From assembly GCA_034670405.1 (NCBI GenBank), contig JAXDDX010000002.1, positions 5,221,001 through 5,285,000 on the forward strand: a stretch of DNA of 64,000 bases. Direction: 5' to 3'. A program made the translations under genes and the position numbers. Numbering within the stretch: the first letter of the stretch is position 1; every line of letters begins with the position of its first letter. Below, piece after piece: positions 55,751 through 64,000 of the stretch. The notes beneath the pieces were generated by a model, which had not been told where the DNA came from, did no database searches, and saw only the letters and a list, made by a program, of their open reading frames with translations. Source of the DNA: Hoplostethus atlanticus (taxonomy: Eukaryota; Chordata; Actinopteri; Trachichthyiformes; Trachichthyidae).

Positions 55751-57877
55751 AGTTAGGGTAAGATGATTGACATGTTTGTCAAGAGGCCTAAAGAAACCTT
55801 TCCTCCTGGTTTCCTCTGCCTCACCTCTCATTCTCCAGGTCTTTTGTTGAGTTCTACCTCTGTGTTTTTGCCATTACTGGTTTGTCCATTGTCGTCTTCG
55901 CCCCCCTGAAAGTTGAACGGTTTTATTTTCTCCGACTCCTCTGTTTTCTACCCACTTTTGCCTCCCTCTTCTCTCATTCTCTTTCTGTCTCTATCTCTCC
56001 GTGGCGTCTGAGCTGTTGGCAGTGGAAGTCATCAGGTTCGGAGCTAATCCTGCCAAGTTGATTAGGCTGCAGGTAGCTCTCACACTGGCGGGCAAAAGGT
56101 CAGAACATTGTAGAGAGCTGGATGGACTTCTTGACACAGACCATCCACGCTGACTTTATAACTTACAACACAAGGCCCTAAGCAGGGGTAATTGAAAGGA
56201 GAGAGAAAAGAAAAGAGAATTAGGAAAGTAAGATGGTTTCGAGGGGAGAGAAAGAAGTAGAGAAATAGAAGAAAAAAACGTGCAGGCACTGCTTGGAATT
56301 TATTCTGAAGGAGGCAGTTGAAAGAAAAAGTGTGAGTGTGCTGTTGTTGTAGCAATTAGGATTCATTGTTTTGTTCAGGAAAGAAAAGAGTGAGGTGATG
56401 GGGAGTTGGGCTCTAGTGAGAGTATCAAAGCTAAAGAGTCATTCTGCTTCCTGTGTGGTTTATGGCTTTGTAGGGGTTTGATCCCAAATCAATTTAGATT
56501 TTTACAATTTCCACATATGGCGATCTCGAGTCCCAGAGCAAGAGCCTAATGTCGCTTTTCTCTAACGTTTCTCACTTGAGTCCCAGGCTGAAAAAGTTTA
56601 TCTCTGGTCTCTAAAATAAAACTATAAAAGGAGGTCTAGAAAGGTGTAGTTCAGCCAAACCTTCACTCTCTAACGAAAAGTCCAATTCATATCCATAGTG
56701 TAGTCTAATTAAGTTTGCTTTTTTTAATGAACTTCAGAGAGTCGGTGTGAAGTGAGCTGCAGATGGAAGCCCATTTAAAACCTGCTGTCTGCTATGTGAA
56801 GTCCTGGGGTGGAGCCCAGAACGCACATCCACTTTATGACGTACAATAAACAGACATACTCTGCTGCCATTTGATTCTATAGTGGGATTTCATTGCAAGA
56901 CATGGCGTAAGACAGACATCTCTGCTGAGAATACATTTATTTTACATTTATTACATTCATCTTTCTTCTATTTGCACGTGTTTTGCTTACACTGAGTGAT
57001 AAGGAGGAAGGAAAGTGGAAGGAAGAAGTCGTTTTGTGTTTATTTTAAGTATATGTGGAACTGCATCAGTTATTTTCTTAGAAAGGCACTGCTCTATTCT
57101 CCTCAGAGAAAAAAGAAAGTCAAAGGTTGCACAAACAAACCAGCATTTGAACAATCCTTTGTGTTGTTTAAAGCGGTGTCTATTAATTTTACACACAGCG
57201 CCTTCAGCGGTACTGAGCCGTGCCGGTTTGTGCTCGGACCTTGCCGGAGCCGTGTTTTACAGCTAGTGAGCTCTAGGCATGCATAGTGAAGAGCTGCAGC
57301 GCTAACATAATCTGTCACAAGTTACAATGTTATCTTCGCTATACCATGGGCTCGTGCATGCATGAACGTATGCACACACGGATGCACACGCACACACACA
57401 CACAGGGTATAGTCAAAATAAAAGAAACACACCATAAAGGCCCACCATAATGAAGGGTTTTAATTCTTCACTGGTGTGGCACACACTCTCACACACCCAT
57501 ACGTACACATAAACACACAAACACTATATAATCAGGTTTCCTGTCAGTCAGCAAGTTGGTGTCAAAAGAATAAAGTGAGAAGCCTCATCTAGAGAGAGAG
57601 AGAGACATGAGAGAGAGGGAGAGAGAGAGGGAGAGAGAGAGAGAGAGACAGGCAGTGTTCAATCTAGAGGATAGCGGTTTGTAACAGTCTATAACATTTT
57701 ATCCCCTTGCGTTTTCCCCTCTGAAAGGAAAGTGTGTCAGATTGAACGGTTATTTAATGTGTTGCCATTGGAAGACATCTGGATGTGTTCATGGCCCGGG
57801 AGCAGGCAGGAGGCAGTTTATAGGCCTGCGGTAGGGGATGAGCTGTGTGATGGGGAAATGGCACTTTGGCTCTGTCT

Positions 57878-57928
<51 letters not shown>

Positions 57929-58031
57929 AGACACACACAAAGTTTGCGAGACAGACATTAATTACTTGCATTTCTGTGCGCTACCACATACACACATCTA
58001 TTTATGCAGGTGTGTACACATGCAGATAAAC

Positions 58032-58073
<42 letters not shown>

Positions 58074-61000
58074 TCGTACATGGGCAGGTTTATATACATT
58101 GATTTGCATGGAAATGACTAAACATGACGGGCCCAAAGATGTCATTTCTAATCTGTCACATTAAAAGGGGAAACAGAATAGCTGATGCAGTCTGTTAAAG
58201 TCAAAAGGGTTGTGTGTGTGTGTGTGTGGGGGGGAAGAGGGGGGGGCAAGGGGAAGAGTAAGACATGAGACTGTACGAAGCCTGTGTCACAGATGCCTGC
58301 CGACGCCTGTACCACGGCTGTGCCGACGCCGACATCACACCAGGCGCTTAGCACACACTCACACACACTGATGTATCGATGTCTATGTTCATTACCGTTG
58401 ATGCTTCTGTATCTGTCTTCTCATAGTAGAGAGAGAGAAAAACAGAGGGGGGGAGAGGGAGAGAAAAATGCGATGTGGTGTGTAGGTCAGCGTGTATCTT
58501 CAGTGAGTCTTGAACATGGTGTGTGTGTGTGTGTGTGTGTGTGTCAGTTGATGTGGCTGATTTGGTGTGTTGTTTCTGTGTGTGTTATCTCATTGGATGC
58601 ATAGAAGTGGTGTATCAGTACAGTTGTGAGAAAATGTGAACCCTTTTGAATTACCTGCATTGCTGTGTAAATGGCTCCTAAAATATGGTCTGACCTTCAT
58701 CTAAGTCATAACAACAGATCAACACAATGCGATTTAACAAACAACACACAGGAACTTGTACTTTTACATGTTTTTATTCTGCAAATACCCCATTGCAGCC
58801 TATTAGGTCTGTTGTACTACAAACTGAAACATGTTGTTAATGAGGTTTGGCACGACTGTAATTGATTTTTCATGAAGAACAAGGCAGTCTAAGTGCCTTC
58901 CCGCATGTTTCCAAACACTCACATACGAACAACATGATGAATGAGACTGTATTGGTAGAAACGTTTGTACGGACACTTTACAATCAAATCTGATCATACG
59001 CATGTTTTGTGAATGAGGCCCATTGTCACGCTGCATGACCCAACCTTCGTGGACCATTTGCCTGATATTCTCCTGTAGAAATTCCTGATAGAATTTCAAT
59101 ACAATTCAACAATTAAATTTCATTGATCCCTCAATGGTTGAAGCCGTCCAGGTCCTGAGGCAGCAAAGCAGCCCCAAACCATATTGCTCCCTCCACCACG
59201 CTTCACGACTGGGATGAGGTTTTACTGTTGGTATGCAGTGGGTTTTTTTATGTGTTAAATCACATCGTGTCTATCTGTTGTTATGACTTAGATGAAGATC
59301 AGACCATAATTTTGGCGCCATATAGGTAATAGGTAATATATATATATAGGTAATTCAAAAGGATTCAACTTTTTCTCGCAATTGTATATGCATTTTTGTG
59401 TGTTGTAATATGTATGGTAGTGCTGCATCCTGTATATAGTACATAGCTATCAGGTGCATCTCTTTCTTCCTCAGTATTGAACAGAGCCTGAAGGAGCTCC
59501 AGGATAAAATGGGAGATCCCTGGACAGGGGAGCGTCCTCCCAGCCCCACAGAATGCCTCCAATGGTTTAACCTAAGGACAGAACTTTGGTAATACATCAA
59601 GATGATGATGATGACACTGACGATGATGGTGATGATGATAATAATAACGATAACAATAATTAGCCCTTTTCCAAACAGAAGAACAAAGTGCTTGACAGAT
59701 AATAAAACAGTAATAAATAAAAGCACAGCACATCAAGAACTCATGGACTTCCTCAGAACTTTGGTAATACATCAAGATGATGATGATGACACTGACGATG
59801 ATGGTGATGATGATAATAATAACGATAACAATAATTAGCCCTTTTCCAAACAGAAGAACAAAGTGCTTGACAGATAATAAAACAGTAATAAATAAAAGCC
59901 AAACAGAAGAACAAAGTGCTTGACAGATAATAAAACAGTAATAAATAAAAGCGTGCTAAGATAAGCAATAAAAAAGTCAGACATGACTAATGATGATGAT
60001 GATTATGATGACTATATCAATGTGCAGTGATATTGCTCAGAGTGCAATTAAGTGGGAAACACTTAATTGCTGACATTACATTATGACCATTTAGCTATCT
60101 ATTGATCTGTAACTTCTCTGTTCATTTACAGTACCTGTAGACTATGCAGCAAGTGTACTTGGCTACAACAGTATTTTCATGCCTTCTGTATAAGCACTAT
60201 TGATTGATTGATTGGCTAGGAAGGTAATTTCTGCACTGGCTTGGTCTGAAAAAATGACTTGCCATGGGCTACTGGGCTAGTGAAATCACCATCTGTACAT
60301 TGCGTTCCCTACACAGTTAACACTTAACATGGTTTCCCTCTTCTAGTGATATTAACGTCTTCAATGATCTTCTCTTTTGTTCAGCAACAGTACCTGAGGT
60401 CAGATGAGGAGGGCACGGAGGAGGTGACACTCCAGCTATTGTTGAATTTGTCCTCCCAGTGTGGTGTTGCCTTTCCTTGTAGCCCCTCGTCCTCCTCGTC
60501 TTCTCTCAGTCCTCAACAGACTGCCTCCTCCATCCCAGTGGTCCATACTGTCAGAGATGACTCTTCCCTAGAGGTAAATGAACATTTTTTTTCATCCTTT
60601 GCAATAATTCCTTACAATGTTTAAATTCAACTGGAAAAGAGAAATAAACGTATACTAACCTCTTACTTGACTTGTGAGTTGTATATCTGTATAGTCGCAC
60701 AGTCCACGATACAATCTATATTCTACAGTTCCTGAGTTTGGGCTTGTTTATCGTTTCCCCTCTCTTCACGTTATCATTATCTTAAGGTCCAGGAGGTGTG
60801 GGGTGGCGTGTGTCTCCGGTTGCGCCGCCACCTGCTGGACCGGCTGTCTTCCTGCAGCCCAGAGCGTCAGGGACCCAGACAGGTTTACACTCTGTCCATC
60901 CCTGAACGGGTCCACTGTCTCCAACAGCTGTGCTTCCTTTACCCTGAGTCTGAGGTGCTTACACATTACCAGGTACAGTAAAAGTGTGTCAAATATTGTG

Positions 61001-63625
61001 AAACGTTGAGAACTAATTGTTATTTTTTAAACAATTACATATAACATAACAACGCTATCATTTAACCAGGGCCTGAGAAGCCAGTCGGTACTGGTTCTCC
61101 TGCGGTCTGCCCTGAGCTCCAGCCCAGGTGGTGAAACTGGCTTTGACAGGCTCGCTGTGGGCTTCCGCTCTGTGGCCCCAGCCCTGATCCAGGCCCTCAG
61201 AGAGGAGCTCCATGTCCTTTCAAGGCTAGCAGAGCCACACGCCATCCTAGGTTTCCTCAACGCAGCCTACCTCACCACTGTGGCCCAGGAACTGGCCTCC
61301 ATGATGGAGAGAGAGTGTGAGACAGCCCTGAAGGACAACACCATGCTCAGTGGCAAGATCAAGAAATACTCAGCCAGGTCCAGGGCAGCTGTAGGTCAGT
61401 CTCTTTTTGTTCCTTTCTTATGCTCTCTGTTATTCTCTGTTATTTTTGACTCTCTTCTCCTCATTGTATTTTCCATTGTATTTGCTATCCTCTTTCCTAG
61501 ACCATAGTCACTGGTTCTAAATGTTGTGATACCCTATATATATTGGTATATATATATATACCAATCTATTACACCAACCACATTTTTAAATTAATTAATT
61601 ACATTTTATTTAATGCGTGCTGCACATGCACATCGATTCACTGAATTTACTCAATTAGAGTAAAACTAGTCGGCCAACAGCTAGTGGCCAGAACATCTAT
61701 AGACCTGCATAGAGCCTTTTAGGAGGTATGGATACAACGTATTCAAGAAAGGGACAAGAAATCTGTGATACATTTAGCCCAGAGAAACTGGTATACATGG
61801 CATATCAGGCAATAAGCTTAGAGCTGTTGTAGTCTCCTCATGGTGAAATAGTACTACTTCAAAGACTCCTCTCTCATCTGTCTTGCCTGATCACTTTCTT
61901 ACCTGGCTGCTGTACATTTTGTGGTTCTGCTGCTTTTCATCAAGTACTTTCTTCTCTCCGTCTATGGAGAAACAGGTTTCTTTGTAGGCTATCTATGTTA
62001 TATGTGTTATATGTACTTTTTGGCTATCATGAGAGAATCTGACATTTCAGTCATTTTTGCTAACATTGTACCTGGCAAGTTACAAAGCTAGTGAGTGTTG
62101 TAGCTAGCTAGCTAATGTTAGCTAACTATAACAGAGGGGAGTAACTATTACAGTAATAGACTATCGAGGGTGCATTTCTCAAGTTTACTACCTCTGTCAG
62201 GGATTAGCTGGTCTGACCTGAGTTCAGTTGTTAGTGCTGCTGTCTGCCTGCTCTTCATTATGTCTCTCAGTCTAGCGAGCACATGCACATCTTCCTCTTC
62301 CCTTAGCATCTTTTCCTTTTCTCCTCCGATCCAATCCAATCCATAGTGTGTGGTGCTCTGAGCCAGAACCAAGGCCTCTGTAAGTCATTGTCAGTAACTG
62401 CTATTCCCCTTGTAATTGCTTTCTTTCTACTTCCCCCTTTCCCTTCTGCCACACTTTCCTATTTACCAACACAAAGAGAAGAAAAGCTCGTCCAGGGCCA
62501 AGGCTTCTGTTAAAACTACTTCCAATCACTGTTTACCACATACTTTATCCAACACCGCAATGAGCCCTGATACCACAGAAGGTCCAAGGTCTGTCTACAG
62601 TGAGTGTAGGTCAGAATGAATGTTACCCCTTCACTTATTCCATTCCACCGTCCACCATAGGTAGTGGGTACCATCTAAGTCCAAGGTTTGTCTGATAAAC
62701 ATTGTTCTTCTCCTTGCTGTCATTCCATTTTTTTGTGTAATTTTTTTTATACTGCTATGTTTGTTAAGATATAACAACAGCGAAGCAGCAGAGCCTTCAG
62801 AAATCCCCAAGAGCTTCTAGTGGAGGAGGTATTGCCAGGTGGGAGGATGACCAGTCTTAACCTTCCTCTTATTTTTGAGTAGCGATACAGCGGTTTAGGG
62901 AGAACAATGGTGCAGAGACACAGTCGGCGCAGGAGTGAGAGCAAGGTTCAACTCTCTCGACCTTGTTACACAGTGGGATGGAATTGTGAGAGAGAGAAAA
63001 AAAAAATATGGGTATGAAAAAGTACTTCTAATATGTGCCTCTTCCCTTGTGTAGAAAGCTTCACTGTGCGGAGGAACAGGCAGTGATGTTATGCACAGAG
63101 ACTAGAGAGGAGCACAGAGCTACACACCCCGTGTCACTTTTGATACTTAATTCACCCCATTCTCTCTTTCTGTTTGTTTCATATTGGCCTATTTACGGCT
63201 TGCTGAGGGTAAAGATTCACCATAAAAAAAAAAAAGTGTGTGAGCCATTGTTTACTTTTTCAAAAATGGTGCATATGTCAGCTTCCCCGCGGGATGGGTA
63301 GAAGAATGCTTTTACATCTGCCATTCTTCTATAAACACACCACCAGCCTTGCTTCTTCTTTCTCTCCCTCCCTCTATCGCTTTCTTTCCATCTCCCTCTC
63401 TGGTTCTTACTTTCCCCTCTCCTTAAATGTGAGATGAGAGGAGGCAGCCAGGATAATTGGCCATGCGTCAGTTGGGCTGTTTGATCACGTAACGCGGCGG
63501 AGGCTACACACCTACGTGCCGCTCAACAAACCGTCAAATGTAGCACCGGAGGCAGAACACGGCTCCAAAGGGAGCGGGGGACCCGTGCTGTGTAATGATG
63601 GTAAAATGGAGCAGTTTTGCCCGTG

Positions 63626-63663
<38 letters not shown>

Positions 63664-64000
63664 TGAGTGAGTGAGTGAGACTACCAGCTGCAACACAGCT
63701 TTGAGGGCTACAACTGGGATTACATTTTTGTGTTGTTCATGTTTTAAGTCCCCCCCCCCCCAAGAAAAGCTACAGCATCCACAGGTCCACCACCCGAAAG
63801 CTTCTCAACAGCCATAGCTTGAACGTTAACGTATAATCTGCTTTCACACTTATACATATCCCTTTCTCCTTTTTCCACTACCCTTGCGAGTCTATATGCT
63901 GAACCCATAATTGTCAAAGACAATTATGACAGGTGGGAAAAAAAAAGTCATTCTATTTTCATAAGCATCCGATGTCTCTTAAGATCTTTCCCTCCCTCCC
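53033..64000 (+). CDS. kiaa0825: kiaa0825 homologue, 5' part (runs off the right edge)
   Basis: Homologue of human KIAA0825 (C5orf36), a large protein without a well-defined domain; loss of the human gene is associated with postaxial polydactyly. Confident coding exons: 53033-53181, 59475-59588, 60385-60573, 60787-60972 and 61070-61394; a short segment ending at 59763 also encodes family sequence. Recognisable family blocks: MEWPGDFPHDHAFVELL at the start, SIEQSLKELQ, ECLQWFN, LMDFLRTL|QQYL, LNLSSQCGVAFP, CLQQLCFLYPESEVLTHYQ. The ATG at 53051 has a good context (caggATGG). An inserted repeat interrupts the frame at 59582-59728. Further exons at 62477-62599, 62781-62838 and 63055-63208 are possible but weak. 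It starts head to head with slf1, as in human. Confidence 0.88.
53739..53780 (+). repeat. (GA)n microsatellite
   Basis: About 20 uninterrupted GA units in the first kiaa0825 intron. Confidence 0.95.
58621..59384 (-). mobile_element. decayed Tc1/mariner-type DNA transposon, internally deleted
   Basis: Terminal inverted repeats of about 33 bases, clear but imperfect (left begins cagttgtgagaaaatgtgaa; right, reversed, begins caattgcgagaaaaagttga), flanked by TA on both sides as Tc1/mariner elements require. Inverted similarity extends inwards to about 130 bases. The minus strand near 59160-59205 encodes VKRGGGSNMVWGCFAASGPG, the Trp-Gly-Cys-Phe signature of Tc1 transposases. At 764 bases it is about half of a full element and has no intact transposase frame. 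Confidence 0.8.
59475..59588 (+). CDS. kiaa0825: kiaa0825 coding exon 2, up to an inserted donor site
   Basis: Acceptor tcttcctcag. Reads S-IEQSLKELQDKMGDPW ... PSPTECLQWFNLRTEL. At 59589 it meets gtaata, a copy of the donor found again at 59764; reading on gives an immediate TAA. In the family this exon should continue to the LMDFLRTL segment now found at 59724-59763. Confidence 0.8.
59582..59728 (+). repeat. 147-base inserted copy of an exon-intron junction in kiaa0825
   Basis: Bases 59579-59724 are repeated, essentially unchanged, from 59754 on (offset 175). The copy begins CAGAACTTTG followed by gtaatacatc (exon end plus donor) and runs into GATGAT- and AATAAT-rich intron sequence. It is bounded by ACAG at both ends (59578-59581 and 59725-59728), consistent with microhomology-mediated copying. 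Confidence 0.8.
59724..59763 (+). CDS. kiaa0825: kiaa0825 displaced exon end (…HQELMDFLRTL)
   Basis: Encodes TAHQELMDFLRTL followed by donor gtaata at 59764, phase 0, joining exactly to QQYLRSDEEG of the next exon; it aligns with the family. It is separated from coding exon 2 by a 147-base insertion. An acceptor at aaaag (exon start 59724) would keep the frame (TG+C), but it has no pyrimidine tract. Confidence 0.55.
59846..59951 (+). repeat. 53-base tandem duplication
   Basis: Two adjacent copies of a 53-base unit starting ccaaacagaagaacaaagtg (59846-59898 and 59899-59951). It lies inside the downstream copy of the junction repeat, so the locus has been rearranged at least twice. Confidence 0.85.
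60385..60573 (+). CDS. kiaa0825: kiaa0825 coding exon QQYLRSDEEG...
   Basis: Acceptor cttttgttcag, donor gtaaat, 63 codons, phase 0. LQLLLNLSSQCGVAFPCSPS is a family hallmark; a serine run follows, then VHTVRDDSSLE. Confidence 0.92.
60787..60972 (+). CDS. kiaa0825: kiaa0825 coding exon VQEVWGGV...
   Basis: Acceptor cattatcttaag, donor gtacag, 62 codons, phase 0. Contains VWGGVCLRLRRHLLDRL and CLQQLCFLYPESEVLTHYQ, both strongly conserved in KIAA0825. Confidence 0.93.
61070..61394 (+). CDS. kiaa0825: kiaa0825 coding exon GLRSQSVLVLL...
   Basis: Acceptor tttaaccag, donor gtcagt, 108 codons plus 1 base. Helical sequence with FDRLAVGFRSVAPALIQAL and FLNAAYLTTVAQELASMM, ending KKYSARSRAAV, in line with the family. 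Confidence 0.9.
61395..62476 (+). other. kiaa0825 intron
   Basis: No exon supported. A perfect 24-base palindrome (ATTGG-(TA)7-CCAAT) lies at 61542-61565. Confidence 0.5.
62477..62599 (+). CDS. kiaa0825: possible kiaa0825 exon (Ser/Lys-rich)
   Basis: A long pyrimidine tract (about 62428-62460) precedes acceptor acacaaag; the donor is gtgagt. In the phase left by the previous exon it reads EKKSSSRAKASVKTTSNHCL and on without a stop. The signal is splice sites and an open frame only; I do not recognise the sequence. Confidence 0.35.
62781..62838 (+). CDS. kiaa0825: possible small kiaa0825 exon
   Basis: Acceptor ataacaacag, donor gtggga, 58 bases. In phase with the possible exon before it, it reads TKQQSLQKSPRASSGGGIA. 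Weak evidence; no homology recognised. Confidence 0.25.
63055..63208 (+). CDS. kiaa0825: possible kiaa0825 exon after a strong acceptor
   Basis: A good acceptor (cctcttcccttgtgtag) is followed by an open frame beginning KLHCAEEQAVMLCTETREEH, with a possible donor gtaaag at 63209. The second half is pyrimidine-rich and looks intronic, so the exon may be shorter or absent. Confidence 0.22.

Larger units (their letters stand above)
53182..59474 (+). other. kiaa0825 intron 1 (6.3 kb)
   Basis: Contains (GA)n at about 53739-53780, 54469-54500 and 57595-57650, and (CA)/(GT)n at about 54363-54391, 54895-54932, 55713-55750, 57882-57926 and 58034-58071. It also holds candidate conserved stretches at about 54040-54180 and 54560-54700, and a Tc1/mariner remnant at 58621-59384. 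No further exon seen. Confidence 0.6.

Noticed and set aside
59602..59838. Met/Ile/Asp-rich frame with a (GAT)n core
   Set aside because: Only its HQELMDFLRTL part is genuine coding sequence (displaced kiaa0825 exon end); the rest is microsatellite.

Overview
This is a vertebrate, almost certainly ray-finned fish, genomic window. The coding sequence is split into short exons with GT-AG introns. Non-coding DNA is crowded with (CA)n/(GT)n microsatellites, there is a decayed Tc1/mariner-type element, and the recognisable genes are vertebrate-specific. There is no bacterial or organellar gene organisation, no operon and no CRISPR array. The species cannot be fixed from the sequence.

Three genes are present. 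They lie in the order and relative orientation I know from human 5q15 (MCTP1 - SLF1 - KIAA0825). (1) 1-19,880, plus strand: the 3' end of mctp1, with four coding exons (7942-8051, 8858-8967, 9430-9527, 16878-16949) and a long 3' UTR. The earlier exons lie upstream of the window. (2) About 20,525-48,581, minus strand: slf1, apparently with its whole coding sequence in 17 coding exons. It carries an N-terminal BRCT region, a helical middle, three ankyrin repeats and a conserved C-terminal block. (3) 53,033 to beyond the right edge, plus strand: the 5' half of the kiaa0825 homologue, with its start codon at 53,051. mctp1 and slf1 are convergent, with ends about 0.6 kb apart. slf1 and kiaa0825 are divergent, and the 4.4 kb between them contains a cluster of ETS-type motifs that may be a shared promoter.

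The protein roles are independent: an ER calcium-sensing C2 protein (MCTP1), a recruiter of the SMC5/6 complex to damaged DNA (SLF1), and a poorly understood protein linked to limb patterning (KIAA0825). The neighbourhood matters because in vertebrates these genes lie beside NR2F1 and probably act as bystanders in its long-range regulatory domain. Several intronic and intergenic stretches look more complex than their surroundings and are candidate conserved enhancers.

The points most worth a second look are three coding anomalies. slf1 shows two apparent frameshifts: one base missing in coding exon 11 and one extra base in the last exon. In kiaa0825, a 147-base copy of an exon-intron junction sits inside a coding exon, bringing a stop codon but also a donor site, so it could behave as a newly made intron. 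These could be real variants, the start of gene decay, or assembly errors. I found no wholly new multi-gene system in this window.
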